This document shows positions 1-14,317 of a DNA stretch of 64,000 bases, piece after piece. The position numbers were made by a program, and so were the translations under genes. The stretch is from Brachionus rotundiformis (Eukaryota > Rotifera > Eurotatoria > Ploima > Brachionidae). The number at the start of each line of letters is the position of its first letter. Within the stretch, counting starts at the first letter, position 1. Location of the stretch: the NCBI GenBank assembly GCA_016802295.1, contig JAESIW010000118.1:1318683-1382682 (forward strand), in the 5' to 3' direction. Under the pieces are notes generated by a model. It had not been told where the DNA came from. It saw only the letters and a program-made list of their open reading frames with translations, and did no database searches.

Positions 1-511
1 AAAGTAATAGGCCCATATTTTATTTTTTTGAAGCAAAAATTTCAAATTATGAAAATGAAAACTAGAGAAACGAAATAAAATTTCTAATTAGGCAAAATAG
101 CTCGTAACATACTAGAGAAAACGAAGCTTGCTCAGATCAACCAAATAAATAAAATTTATATATATATATATATATAAATTTTATATATAATTTATTTATG
201 ATCATAAAATTTAAATCCAATAAGCATAATTTTGAAATTTGCATTTAGTAAAGCCGACTTGGCTTGCATTGTGTATAAATCCTTGTATCCTAACTTTTGC
301 CGAATCTCAAATCTTTGTATAATTCTAGTTATTTCGAGTCATAATTAATTCTAGATACACATTTCTTTTTTAAACATCTATTTTAGCTTTAAAAAAAATT
401 GAAAATTATTTAAATATATGCTGAAATCCAATTCCAGCTATCTTGACCAACTATCTAATAATTTCAAAAATTAATTCAAAATTAGCACTGCTTTTCTATA
501 AAATATATTTC

Positions 512-542
<31 letters not shown>

Positions 543-1301
543 CAGCTGTTATCTATAATTATGATATTACTAATTCATTTTTTTCAAATTAAGAATTATT
601 TATGAAATTTGATTTTTGATTTTGAAAGCGAGGCCCTAAATGCCTCACGCCATCTTGACCATAAAATCTTTATTTTTGTTTTGAAAATTTGCTTTAGAAA
701 CCAATTTGTTGATGTTGATTTCTTCAAGCGTTTCTACATAAAATAAGTGGTCTGAATTCAAGCATCTGATTAATAAAAAATTATGAATTAAGGTTTTATT
801 ATTTTTATTGAAAAAATTATGTTAAGATTTTTTTTTTAATTAAAAATTAATACAGTTAATTTAAGTAAAGTTTTGAGCATGTCTTGCAGCATTTTGAGTT
901 TAAATAGGGCTCTGAGCATCGATTTGAATAAGCGATCATGCGACAAATATTCTGGTCAAGCTTATCCATACAATCGTCTAGATTTTAAAAATTAATCATT
1001 AATTAATTATTCAATTTTTTTAATTAAATAATCTGAACTAAAGAAAGAAATAAAAAATATTTAATCAAGATAAATTTCAAATGTCCTCTTAATTAGAATA
1101 AACAATCAATCAATTTTTAAAATTTATCTAGTCAATTTTTTTGACATTAATAAGTATTTATTTCCATTTTTAAAGTTTATGTCTATATATAAAATTATTG
1201 AACCTTTAAAATTTCATTTAATGAACTTAATTTACTAGCTTTTAAATTAAATAATTTTTTTTTATTAAATGTGATAAAAGTTGTTAAAATTAATTTTTTT
1301 A
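1..1301. other. AT-rich non-coding stretch with TA microsatellites
   Basis: I see no coding frame on either strand. Short (TA)n runs occur near 157-176 and 511-529. The stretch lies downstream of the ADAMTS-like gene and must contain its 3' UTR; no clear boundary is visible. Confidence 0.7.
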
Positions 1302-4300
1302 TTAAATTAAATAATCACCTATTTCTGACCGGACAGGACACGTTTGTATCTCACAGCTTTTAACAGTCTTTGGTCTTATTTTGTTATCACAAAAATCCGA
1401 GGTAGAATTTGCCAACAGGTCGAAACAATAGATGCTTCGAGTCATGAAACCTTGGCCACAAGTTACAGAGCATTCACTCCAATTGTCCGTGCGCCATTCA
1501 AAGCACGGTCTGGAAAAACATTGTCTTTTTACAGGTGGCTTTTGATCTGGATCGCATAATCTCAATGGATGTGAGCAAAATACTTTACGGTATTGGAATC
1601 CTGTTCCGCATAATGGTGAACACTTGTGGTAAACATTTTAAGATTTCTTCAAATGAAAATCTTTGCTTACTTGTGACCAGTCCGACACGTTCCATGCTTC
1701 ACATTCCTGGATTAGACAAACATCAAGTGTTGGCGGACTTTTACCATGACAATTTTGGCCATCAGTTATTTTATTAGTTAACTTAGACATGCATTCTACT
1801 TTTCTGATCCTGATTCCTGGTCCACATTTGCGTGAACACTAATTAAAACAATTTAGATAGTTTATTTAATGTCCTGAATTGGTCTTACTTCACTAAATTC
1901 ACCAACTTGCCATTCATAATCTGATCTCTGATTATAAGAACTGTTCTCATAAGAGTCAAAGTCTTCCAAATAATCATTATTTTGAGTATAATTAATAAAA
2001 TTAAAATAATATATATCATTATTAATTGATTTTTTAGTTCTAATTTTTTTAAGTGAAATAGTTAAATCTGCAGTAATTGAACCATCATCATCACAAGGCG
2101 GGTTGTTGAAGCAAATTTCTATTTCGTGAGGTTTGATCAATGAGCTACATATGTTACCATTGATGCATTTAACTATGCGGTATCTGGTTGCATTTCCGCA
2201 TGGTTTGCTGCATTCAGACCACTCGCTGCTAACCCAAGTGCCACAAGTGGTATTTGGAAGCAATTTACATTTCTTTTCTGAAATAGGTCTTAAATAAGGA
2301 TCACAAATTGAATTTGTATCACTGCATTTGACCACTCTTGTTTCAGTTGAGCAAGGATCAATAACACAATTCTTTGATTATTTTTTTTTTTTTATTTTAA
2401 ATTTTTAAATTAGGAAAATAATTACTCTATTCCATTCCTCAACTATCCAGAATGGGTTTTTGAATAAACCATCTTTACTTAGACACATTTCTAAATTAAT
2501 TTTGCATTCTTCAACAGCTACAGGTTTAGTTTTGTTCTGACATTTGATGTCAAGCTCAGCAATCAATTCAATTTGGTCACCTATTTGACTAGGTTTTTTG
2601 GTTACACACAGAACACTTCGCTTCCTATAACCAATTCCAAGCGTTGTGCATGTAGCACTACACTCTTGCCAATCACCGATCCACCAACTACCAACAAATA
2701 AGCATTATTTAATCTTTAATCTTTAAATTTTTATCTAAACTTACTCTGGCTCACATTCATTAAAATTACATGGTTCGTATAAATCAAGAGGTTTTTCTAA
2801 TTTGGAACAAAATGATTCATCAACAATACCATCTTTTATTTCAATGCACCTTGGTGAATTTTTTCTCAAGCCTTTACCGCATGATTTTGAACAAGATGAC
2901 CAATCATTTATAAAATCCCAAGTGTAAAACTTTTTAGCTTCTGGCACAAACTTGTTTGGCAAAGTATAAAAGTAGCTTACACTTACTTGATTATTCATTA
3001 GCAGCAGCTAAATTTATAATAGATTAAAATTTTTCATTTATTTGAATTAATTAATATTAAATTATTTTATTTACCATTATTAATAAGTTTTCATTAATAG
3101 GTCCATCAGATAGAATAGCCTCCTGTTTAGGGCGCGATTTGTAAGCAAATAGAACCTCTTTTTTTAAATAATTATAGATTATATAATATTCCGTAATAAT
3201 TATATTTATATACCATCTATATAAAATTCAGTATTAGTGCTTATTTTAAATTCTCCATTAAGATAATAAGTTCCATTTAAATTTTTAATTGCTAGAAAAT
3301 TTTTCATCTGAGACTTGGAGTACTCGTAAATTCTGATTGATCTGGCATTTTTTGGTACAACTAGCAGAGGCTGATAGCCTCCTTGAGCTGGAAATGATAT
3401 TTCAACAGTACCTGAATACTTGTTACATGATGAATCATCACCACCGCAAACACCACACGAATCATAAGTTAAATTAGAACCTAGAACCCAATTACAACCC
3501 ACAGGCTTTAAGATTGTTCTTAATAACAAATATCCAAAGTTAATAATTAAACTTTACCATGCAAACTCCATTGACGCATCTGTCATTTGAATAGTCCGAA
3601 CACGGTGTTCCGTCCAGCATATTTTGGTTAAATATTTTATAAACAAAATTATTTACTGGTTTGCATGAAAGCTTGCACGGGTTACCATCTTAATGCAAAA
3701 TAAAATAAAAAATTTTCCTATATTATTTAAGATATTTAAAAATTACTATGAGAATTAAAAAATTCCCATTCATTAAATGTAAAATTGTTTGACCATTGTG
3801 GCAAATTATTAAGTCTGCATTGATCATTTTTGAATTTTAAATCCGCATCTGGATTAATACATTTCTAAAAATTAACTTTTATTTAATTAAAATTTTTACT
3901 TTGAGAATATTACTTTAGGATTACAAATGCGGTATCTTTTTTTATCTCCCAAACAATATTTTCCACCATTTTCTGGTCTTATTTATAAAAATTGTGATCT
4001 AATTTATATCTTTAATTGTATCAAGTTTTTACTTAGGGTTATTGCACTTCCTTTCAATGAATTGAACGCCACCATTGCACTCACGGCTACATTCCGACCA
4101 TTCTGACCAATTGCCCCATCCTCCATCAATTGGATTCTTTAATTGCAAAATTGGTACACACTCTTCATTCAAACACCACTAATTGGTATTTTAGTAAAAT
4201 TATAGTATTTTTTAATATAAAATTTTTGGTTTAGTACAAATTTTTTTCCATCACCACACAGAGTTCCGTCTATTGGCTTTTCACCTTTGGAAAAACACTG

Positions 4301-5883
4301 CGATGATTCCTCAATTCGACACCAAATTTCACTGCATTGGAACTAATAACATTTCAATTTAGAAATTTTTATTTTAAGAATTATTTAATTACTTCATAGT
4401 TTGTACAAACTGTGGCATTTTTTCCATATGAAAATTTACATTGATGTTCCATGTCATAAAAAATTCCAGGCATAGGAGGCTCATTTCGAATCATGTTTAT
4501 ATCTTCATTATCATCCAAACACTTGAGATTTGCTTGACTTAATTGACTAGCTAGAATTTAAAGCAAAAACTATTATCTGTCTCACCTAAGAAATTTATCT
4601 ATTCTTTTTCGGCTACACTCAGACCATATATGATTTTGTTTAAGATTATTTAAATGTGTATTCATTAAATAAGGAGATGAAGAATTGGTACAATTATTCT
4701 CATTTGTATCATGCTCAGCATTAAAGCTTAATTTTCTCATTTATTTTAATAGAATTTAATTATTTTTTTATAAACTTGTGTCCTATTTCATGGGCTATGG
4801 TAAACGCCAAAGAGAGACCAGTGTCTTCATTTAAATTGCAACTTTTCTCCGGATCGCACATACTGCCAAGATTGGCCAAACCAGATGTATCACACGAATT
4901 ATCATGACCGCAAATATCAGTCCTTGGAAATCTTTAGTTTTGCCATAATCCTAAAAATAATTTTTTCTTACCTGGTGACCAGAATTGCCAAGTCGTGATG
5001 ATTCGGATGACTTTCGGGAAGATTTATTTCATGTTGATATCTACAGAAATTATCAAGTGTCCTAGTGGCATTTATTTCAATTGTAAATGGCTTAATAAAA
5101 ATTTATATCTATTAAGTTTTTAATAAATTATAAAAAAATTTACTTCAATGTCTTCAAAAATTATAATTTTTACAACCACAATTTTTATATTATTTTCTAG
5201 CGATTGATCGGTATAAATAAAATTTACCATATTCATTATGGTAAGTAAGTAATGTTCCAAGTCCAGGTAGTCATAACGTTTGGACATGGAACTATCAGCA
5301 ACTAAAAGGGTCTCGACAGTTCTCACTCTACTCACTGATCTTTTTGTTTTTTTATTTGGAAAAAAATTTAAATAATGGTTTGAAAATGACAATTTATGAG
5401 TTGAATTAAGATCTTCAATTGGTTCAACAAAATATAAAGTTTGGTCAATGTATAAATAACCATTCTGAAATTTTAAATATTTAAAACAAAAATCTAATTT
5501 TGACATATAGTTACCAATTTATGGCAAAATGATAATGATGCAAACGAATTGGGAAAATTTATCACATTTCCATAATAGAGACAAGGTTTTTGCTCAAATA
5601 AAAAGCTTTTTTGTGAGCCAGTTCTTGACTTTCTTTCAATTAAACTTTTTTGATTGAGAATTTTTTCATTTGATTCCAAATTAAGCAACAACATTGATCC
5701 ATTATAATTAAATCCGATGTAAAGAGATGAAATATTAAGATTATATATAAAAAAGTCACTAAGATTAGTTGAATTTAGGCTTTTGTCGCGATTAATAAGC
5801 ACTGGATTAATTAGAACATGGCCTTGATTGCCAAATGTGGCTAAGGCGACAATAAACAAATTTAGAATCAAAATGTATGCCAT
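1302..5883 (-). CDS. ADAMTS-like secreted zinc metalloprotease with thrombospondin repeats
   Basis: Multi-exon gene for an extracellular matrix protease. In order I see a signal peptide (MAYILILNLFIVALA), a prodomain, a furin-type site (KKTKR, about 5340) followed by the family signature VETLLVADSSM, and a reprolysin domain. Joining two exons across an intron of about 50 bp at 4727-4777 gives the zinc motif HEIGHNFNAEHD, so the protease should be active. Disintegrin-like and Cys-rich parts, a central TSP1 repeat (about 4030-4140), a spacer (CGVCGGDDSSC, about 3430) and at least six further TSP1-type modules follow to the stop. C-terminal exons rejoin in frame across introns of 48-50 bp, for example FSE to CSRKCG. 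No PLAC domain is evident. It is divergent from MROH1. Family assignment is firm; the orthologue among the ADAMTS proteins is not. Confidence 0.9.
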
Positions 5884-6411
5884 TCTATCATTTGATAGAT
5901 TTAATCTTTTGGTATAGAAAAATATGGCTGAATTAAATGATGAGAATAAGAAATATTCAATTTTTCCATCTGGCTTATTTTTTTGATGGTTCGATGATCT
6001 TTGAATTGGTAAAGATATGCCCGTTAATGAAACACATGTGTTTCGGTCTGAATTTTTTCCAGTTTATGAACTTAGAATTCATTATACTTAGTAAATTAGA
6101 ATTGAGTTGTCTTCGATTTTGAATCAAAGCTATTCATTAATAATTTTTATTTATTTTTTTATTAATTGAACTTCAAAATCATTTGAAAAATAAATACAAA
6201 AATTTAAAATTAAAAATAAATTAATTTCATAAAATTATTTGATTAAAAATAATCATGTGATTGAGCATCTAAATTAAATTTGAATTATTATTCAAAATAA
6301 TTCAAAATAAGCATTAAATTAAAATTTGTTTCAAAACTTCAATCATATGACCCAAAAATTTATTTATTCTTTTATTTAAGCAAATTTTGAAAAATTCAAA
6401 TATTTCTGGAA
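5884..6411. other. Divergent intergenic region
   Basis: About 0.5 kb between two divergently transcribed genes. It is AT-rich and holds no convincing coding frame; the 61-codon frame at 5937 resembles no protein I know. It presumably carries both promoters. Confidence 0.6.
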
Positions 6412-9400
6412 ATGTCTTTTGGAAGCATGTATCAGCTTGAAAGTAATTAATCTTTGTTAAAAAAATGATCATTAATTGACAATTTCTTGCATAGACTTGA
6501 TAATTGGTCTACTCGAGACCATCGATGACAAGAATCCTGATGTCCAAGAATCAGTTTCTGAATCAATTATTACACTTGGCAACAAAAAACCTGAATTTAT
6601 ACTCAACACTTCTTTCCAATTTATGACAAAGAGCTTAGCCAAAGTAACCAAGTTAAACTATAATGCTAATTCTAAAGCTAATTAAAATGCAAAGCTTTCA
6701 GAAGGACATAAGACTTCTATATTTGGAACAATGGAAAAAATAATAAAAGAAAACATTGACGTAATTGAGGGCGATGCTCCCTTGAAGTGGGTTGAGATAG
6801 CCTCTAGGGAAATGATCAAAAATAAGGTAATCTTTTAATAAATTTTTATTTTTAAACAATTTTTTTATTTTGTTTAGGACAAAGATCAGCCAATTTTTCT
6901 TCAAACTGCAGCTAGTAATCTATTGGTAGCTATTGGGAAAAAATATGTCAAAGAAGTTTTTGATGAGCTGGAAAAAAACTTCAATCCTGGAGTTCTACCG
7001 CATTTGTTTGTAATAAACACAATGGCTTTTTTAGCTGAAGCAAACCGTAACTTAAAAAAAATATATGCAATTTCTTTATATAATAAATGATAAAGCTTAT
7101 GGAGTTGTACCAAGTCTTACAAAAGTATTCAATTCAATCCTACCAATGTTGGGCATGTCCAAATTGGATTCTTACAAATATGCATTTGGATCTGCTCTGT
7201 GCAAATTTTGCGAGGCCATTTTGTACTATTGCTCAAATAAAGACAAAGCTCCAGATCAATCAATAGAAAAATCAGACTTCTACAACTCTGTTTATGCTGC
7301 TCACGAGTTTTTGTTCAATTCTTGGATAAAAACAAGTGATCCAAAAGTAAGACAAATAACCATTGAATCAATTGGTCATTTTGTGAACCTAATCTCCCGT
7401 GACAAACTAGAAACAGATATACCAAAAATAATTCCGGGCTTGCTAGCTCTATATAAAAAACACCCGGATCACTTTATAGTGTCTCAAGTAAAATATAAAT
7501 GGAAAAATATTTAAATTTTGGAATTAATTATCTAATTTTCCAAGTCATTGTATTTGACATTGTCAGCGGTGATTAAAGCTGAGCCACCCATAGCAAGCAT
7601 GGACAACATATTTGACCTTTTGGCTAAGGAACTGTTTACACAGATTTTGGCCAGCATTGATAATCAAATGTCAAAAAGTTCCAGTGCCAACTTGGCAAAT
7701 TTTACCAAAATTCAAAATGAAATTTTAAGATGTTTTGCTGAGCTGAGTAAAAAACAGAAATAAAATTTGAAAAAAAATATCTTAAATTAATTTTTATACA
7801 GCTCGTAGATACAGTGATAGAATGGTGCCTTTCTTATTACAAAAATTAGAACAAAATAATGAAAAGAATCGGGTTGGATCATTGACCATACTTCGACATA
7901 TCATAAACTCTTGTGATGAAGAAATGGACAACAAAAAACAAATTGTTATATCCGGCTTGAGGCTATTGCTTAATGAATCTAATAATCGAGTAAATAAAAT
8001 TTTAAAATAAATTTTTATCTAAATCTTTAATTTTTTTGAGATTAAAAAACAATTAATTCAAACCATAATTTCAATGGCATACCATGGTTATTTACAGTTG
8101 GAAGGTGGTTTTCTAATGGTTGAATTTATAATCAAGCAATGCTGTTTAATTGACGACGAGGTTTTATTAAAGATAATTTTTGATTCATTTATTAATTAAA
8201 TTTTAAATTTTGGTAGAAAAAAAACAAGCCAGATGATGCTTCAAATGAGCATTTGAGGCTATCGGCAGAGAATATAGTGACCCTTTTTGCAACCACAGTA
8301 AACAACATGCAGGAAATTTTGTGGCCAGCTCTGTTCGAATACTTGACCAACAATGATTACTCCAGAGCATCGAATATTCTATCCAAAAATTTGGCGCACA
8401 TTGCCGAACAGAAACGAGATTCTGAATCGGAAGATTATCTTATCAATTATGAATCATTCATTAATGTACCAAAGCCATACGAAATACTGACCAGATTGGT
8501 TGTTTTGTGTGGTTGTCCACTTAATGGGAATAATCGCGGCTTGAATGTGCTTAACTTAATGAAAAACATGAGTCCTAATATAGACAGTTCAATAGTGGAC
8601 TTGTGGGACAGTGTAATACCAAAGCTTATCATAAATCTTGAGGGTAAAAAATCAATTAAAAAAATGTACAATTTATGTAATTATTTTTGTCCAGATAAAT
8701 TGTCAAATTCAAAGTTTTCGCAAAAAAATTGGGAAGACTTGATTATGAAACTGCTGTCTAATTCTTTGGATCAAATTAATAGCGAGGAAAAATACTGCGA
8801 TATTGCAAAATGCTTTGGCAAACAAATAGAAACATTGTACCAAAATTTAAGTGATGAAAAAGTACGAAAAAAAAAATTTAAAAAATATTTAATTAAATTT
8901 TTTATAAATTAAAAAATTTTAGCATTTTGCCTTTAAATGTTTGGGTGTAGTTTTGAACAAGACTACGAGCAAAAACACAATAGATAAGCATCTCGATACC
9001 ATTTATAATTCAGTTAACCACACTAATCAGCACGAAAGAGAGGGATGCGCTATCAGCTTTGGATATACATCAACCACTCATTTGGACACTGTTTTGTATA
9101 AATTGGAAACTTATGCCAAGAACGAATCTAAAAAATCATCAGGCGGCCTATTTTCGAGCCTTATTAAAGATTCGAATAAGAATGGCGATCCAGATCAAAT
9201 AAAGTCAACTTTGGTTCTGGCTTATGGTTATGTTACTTTTTATTCGCCTAAGGATTTGGTGATTTCACGCTTGGAAGCCAATATTTTAAGAAGTGTCAGC
9301 GGATATGCTGCTCACCCATCAAAAGTAAACTAAATATATGCTGATAAATGTTTTCTGGTAAAGTTTATTCTTAATTAAAAGGATATAAATTTGAAACAAA

Positions 9401-12400
9401 ATATACTCAAGTCTCTTGATATAATTACAAAATGTATGCATCAAGATCATTTACAGAAGGATTTTAATTTTTCATACAAAAATCCAATTTTAAATCAGAT
9501 GATAGTAATTATTAAAATTGATCAATTATTATTAATGAAAATTTTTAAAAACTAGTCTTACATTAACACTGAAACATCTAAAATTTTAACAAATGATATT
9601 AAAGCAATGAGTTTTAAAATTTGTTCGAATTTAGCGTAAATTTAAAAATTATCTTTTTTTATTAATTATTAATCTAAAAATTTAATTGTTGCTTTTAGCA
9701 AGCTTAATCCTAAACCGACCGAGGCCGATGTTTACCAATTAATTAAGTCATCTACGGATGGTTTTTTTTCATTACAAGTTCCTGCTGAGGACAAAGAGTC
9801 AGAATCGAGCAAAATTTTACACGGCAATGAATTTTATGAACAAACATCCAAATCATTGGAAGAACTACTAAATACACTTTTGGACAGAGATTTGACCAAT
9901 TCAACATTGGCAATTATATTCAAGCATTTGGAGCCTTGGATCATTTCGGTAAACGATCATGAACGCCTCAGATCTATTCGCTCATTATCAAGTGTCCTCA
10001 AGCACTTTAATTCCAATTTTAAATTAGATGAAACAAATCCAGAAAATGTGGACAATTTTTCTTGTTTTGGCAATATCTTGGGCAGAGTGGTAACTCGTGT
10101 GACTGATCCAGTTATAAAAATTCGATCATTGGCCATAGATTGCATTGATAGTCTTTTAAAAGCTTTACAGATATACACCAAAGAAAGCTCGGATGATTCT
10201 GAATCTTTGGACAGTTTGAAGCAAAATTTGGTCAAGAACTCACCAAATGTTTTGCTCACATCGGTTAATGATTTATCCAAAATTTTATGCAAAAAAATTC
10301 CTCCTGGTGATCAACTTGTCCTGTTTATTGAAAATCTTATTGATGGTCTGCTCGATATTCAATCGAATTGCTCCAGCTCAAGCTGCATTTGTTTGAATTA
10401 TTGCATTAAGCTTCGTGGTCCTGAACTGCAGGACTATGTGGACAATTTTCTTAGACATTTATACACTAAACTTGGTTCAATTCAAAATTCCCAGGCCAAG
10501 CTTGGTACTTTAAGGACTATACGAGTTGTTTTTCAACAGCATTTAATTAGTTCCCTGAATGTCTTGCTCAGTTTACCAATACCATGTAGCAAGTAATTTA
10601 TAGATTGGTTATTAAAAAAAATTCAAAAAAAATATGTAAATTAGTTAAATAAAAAGATTAAAATTATTTTAATTAAGCTCTAATTTGTATTTGCCAAATA
10701 AAAGTTTCTTGATACACGAAGAAACAATAGAGTCAAGGCGGCTAGCTTGGATAGAACATGTTGACCATAGTACCATGTTAATTAATTTAAAATTTTACAT
10801 ACTAACACAATTTCTAACCACTTAACTATTTAAAAATGCTTCTTATTAACAATTAAAATTAAATAATTTTTTTCTTGACTAAAAATATTCTTTATTCTTT
10901 TAGGGAAATGACTGAGATATGTCAAAGTTTATGCGAAGATAGCCAGTTGATAAATGATATAATTGATCATTTGCTGCAAATATGGACCAGATGTGTACCA
11001 TATGAGGAGAAAAATGGATCAAAATATGTTTCAATCACACCTCTAATAGGAACTTGTATATTAAATGAGATATTTTCAAATAATAATACCGAATCGACCG
11101 AGAAGGTTTTTACAGATAATTTTGAAAAAATATTCAGTGCCCTGTTGATTCGAGTGTCCAACTCTTTGTCAAATATAATGCCTCAACCAAAACCAAAAGA
11201 TGATCATTCAGAAAATAAGAATGCTAAAAGTTTGCCTAAATCAAATTTACAGAGCGACTTTAAAAAAATTGATGCACTTAAGTAATAATTATAATAATTA
11301 AAGATAAAATTTTAATTATAATTTTAAAAAATCATAAAGAATTGCGATCGATTGTTTTAAAAGTTTTATAAAAAGTACTGATATTAACCTATATGAATTT
11401 TATGAGACTGAAAATGTATGGACTTTGTTTGATGATGAAAAAAATGTTGTACAAGGATATACCATTCTGGCAAAGTATAATTATTAAAATTATTTATTTT
11501 TTTTAGAATTTTTTAAAAGGGGTTTGTGCTTAAACTGTGATAAATTAATTCCAAAGATAGTGAATAACTTGAACATTTACTTATCTGCTCCTTACGATTG
11601 TCAAAAAATATCAACTACAGCATTTTACGCTGAAGTAAATTAAAAACTTAATTAAAAAATACATTTACAAAAAAATTTTATAGCTAATGAACCATAAATG
11701 TTGTATAGATTTAATTGAGCAAATATTGAACAGTTTATTGACAAAGCTAATTGATCCTTGTCTTGAAGTGAGAACTTTGTGCATACGCGGTCTCGGCAAC
11801 ATATCTAGTCTTGGCAAAGATCAAGTCCAAAAGCATTCTACAACCATTTTGTCCGCAATGATGGCAGGACTTGATGATAAAAATGACTTAAACGATGACA
11901 TATCTTTAGAATCAATGAATGGATTGACCAAGATTATAGCATTAATTGATGAGAACAATGTAAGGCCGATATTAATCAATATTCTTTTAAGAATTCGGCC
12001 TTGTTTTGAAAAAGAAAAGGCTGAAATTCGATCAAGTTCTTATCTTTTGTTTGGTGAGCTGGCACGATTTGGTCAAGGGCCTTCAAAGGAACCCTATTTG
12101 GAGCAGATTCATTCAAATTTTGTAAGCTTTGTTCTACACTTAAATGAGCAAGACGAAGGTGTAAAGAAATCATGTAAATTTGTTTTGCGCCAAGTTGGAC
12201 CGCTGATCAAATCAGAAAGCATTAATGAGCTTTTTCAGTCTAGTCTATTAGATAATAAGTCTTTGCATTATGGTGAATTTATAAATGATTTGTCGAAATT
12301 GATTGTAAAATTTAAAAAAATTAGCTTGGTTAAAAAATTTTAGTTCAATTTTAGGTAAATGAATTTCCGGAAAAAGTTAGCTTTTATATAATGAACAGTG

Positions 12401-12666
12401 TGTCAAATTTTAAGAGTGAATGGACGCTAATTCGATCCAATTCGGTCTTGTTCGCTGGTTATCTACTTGGTCACTTAAACAAAGAAAAACAGAGTCAGCT
12501 ATCGAAAGAGCATATCACCAATGGTATAATATTTTTTAAATTTTTAACTTTAAAAATATAATAATAATCAAAAAATTAAGCTCTGATTAAATTATTAAAA
12601 GAAGATCAGTCGGCTGTGGTTAGACAAAAAGCAGCAGAAGCAATAAGTTTATTAGCAGATTTTTAA
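6412..12666 (+). CDS. MROH1: Maestro HEAT-like repeat family member 1 (MROH1)
   Basis: Large protein of tandem HEAT helices, linked in the literature to lysosome and trafficking functions. A short first exon starts at 6412 (MSFGSMYQLE) and splices over a 52-bp intron to NLIIGLLETIDDKNPDVQES, the expected N-terminus. Exons then run to the stop, and the C-terminal part has the family blocks RPILINILLRIRPCFEKEKA, LHYGEFINDL and VRQKAAEAISLL. Exons not obvious as long frames were recovered at 9382-9487 (INLKQNILKSLDIITKCM), 9556-9635, 11400-11475 and 12355-12525. Nearly all introns are about 50-60 bp; the one at about 10595-10903 is unusually long at about 309 bp. I saw no frame-breaking lesion. 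The identification rests on long collinear similarity to vertebrate MROH1. Confidence 0.92.
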
Positions 12667-13943
12667 TTTTTAGTCATATTTATATTTTTTAAATTTTTAA
12701 TAAAATAAAAATATATAAACATTATATTTCTTGTTATAAGTGATAAAGTTCTATATCTTTTAGGCTTGTATAAAGCTGCTATGATAATGCTATTTTTAGC
12801 AGCATTTTCCTTAATTTTAGAATACAATTTCGGTTTTATCTTTTTATTTTGCAATTTGGAATTTAATTTGCATTGGTAACATGACCATTCAGTTAAATCC
12901 ACACACAAAAAAAGTGACATTTAAAAAAGAAAGTTGATTTCAAAATTCAATTAAATTGAACTTGTCTTGTAATAGAGAATAGGAGATGTTCCACCCATCG
13001 AAGGCCTGGAAAAAACAAATCAAATGGATGAATTTATTTTCCAAAGTAACAGAAAATATAGAGAAGACTTTTAAAAGGAAATTTTAATTCAAAATGAAAA
13101 AGAAATACAAATAAAAGCTTTACAATAAATTAAGGAAATCGAATCGAAGGACTGTTGGTTTCTGAAATGATTCTAAGGAAAAAGTCGGAAGTTGAAGAAA
13201 AAAAATTAAAAAAAAAAGAGATAAGAAAGATAAATAGTTTTATATGTTTTTGCCATTTCTTAGTTAGTGTTTTTTATTTATTATTAAAAATATTAGTAAA
13301 AATAAAGATTATTCATTCAAATTTGTATTCAGACATGCATTCTTATATCCATCCTCGAATACATGCTGAAATTTGGACTAATCGGACTCATCCATACTAG
13401 TTCTTTTAGTATAAAGAGAATTATTTTTTTCAAATTTTTTTTATCAATTAATTTAAGATTTTTAAAATAAATTAGATAAATTTCTGCATAAAGTTTAAGT
13501 GCCATCTGAATTTTGAATTTTTGAAAATTCTAAGAATTTCTAATTCTTTACTCAAAAGACTTATTTATTTAATAAATATTAAAAATTTAAATCAAATCAC
13601 ATGATTAATATAAAACTAGATAAAAATTCAAAAAAGTAAAACCATATATTTGTTCAGAATTTTGTCTTGTTTACTTTTAAAAAAAGTGACCTTGAAAGAA
13701 ATCCCTGGGACTGCATGTGATTTGTGTGAAAAAAGTGTTTCTTTCCCTTTTTTTAATTAATAAAAATTTCCGCATCTTTTTTTTTAAAAAAAAATATACA
13801 GAATATTTTTGATTTTTTTAAAAATTTGATTAAATTTATTGAATAATTGGGTCTGAAATAACTAAAACCATATTTAATAGAGCAATTTTGGTAATTTCTA
13901 ATAAAAAAATCATTGATAAAAACATCTATTTGTTTGTTAGTCT
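12667..13943. other. Intergenic region with only fragmentary coding traces
   Basis: Mostly AT-rich. A minus-strand frame of 85 codons at 12663-12920 (MSLFLCVDLTEWSCYQC...) has a Kozak-compatible start but resembles no protein I know and overlaps the MROH1 stop. A possible decayed coiled-coil fragment is listed separately. The remainder shows nothing. Confidence 0.5.
12975..13235 (+). pseudogene. Possible decayed coiled-coil gene fragment
   Basis: A forward frame reads IGDVPPIEGLEKTNQMDEF then a stop. Neighbouring frames continue with charged helical stretches (KEILIQNEKEIQIKA, then LLVSEMILRKKSEVEEKKLK), so the apparent protein is interrupted by several stops and frame changes and has no start. 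Composition is Lys/Glu-rich. I do not recognise the parent gene. It may equally be chance coding in A-rich sequence. Confidence 0.25.
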
Positions 13944-14317
13944 TTATCTTCTATACGGGTTTCCATATATAGTTCCATCTGGTCTAAATGAGTAATTTCC
14001 TTGGGGACCATATGGCCTTTGTGGCGTATTAGGATAGTAAGGAGGGGGACACGAAGGAGTTGGATGATATGATGGTCTAGGTGGTGCCGGAACATATGGT
14101 TGTTGAATTATTATAGTTTGTGGTTGTTTTGGCGGAACAATAACTGGTTTAGGCGGTTTTGGTCGAACTACATTTGGAATCTAACATAAAATAATTAAAT
14201 ATTACAACACACATTTTATAAATTGTTTACAGTTATAACAATAGGTCGATTAGAATGAGGCTGATGATGATGATGATGATGGTTATGAACAAAATGTTTC
14301 TTAAAATTATTATTCAT
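13944..14317 (-). CDS. Small His- and Pro-rich protein, two exons
   Basis: The first exon starts at 14317 and encodes MNNNFKKHFVHN followed by six histidines. A 50-bp intron with GT/AG ends separates it from a second exon that begins IPNVVRPKPPKPVIVPP and ends at a stop at 13944. The second exon is dominated by Pro, Tyr and Gln (for example PPRPSYHPTPSC, QRPYGPQG). Total length is about 107 residues. There is no signal peptide or membrane segment. The bias resembles low-complexity adaptor or structural proteins, but I do not recognise a family. The clean splice join and continuous bias argue it is real. Confidence 0.65.

Noticed and set aside
157..176. (TA)n run as a possible regulatory element
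   Set aside because: Simple dinucleotide repeats are common in this sequence and nothing links this one to a gene.
4700..4800. Apparent loss of the third zinc-binding His in the ADAMTS-like gene (HEIGHKF then stop)
   Set aside because: The frame runs into an intron; splicing to the next exon gives HEIGHNFNAEHD with all three His.
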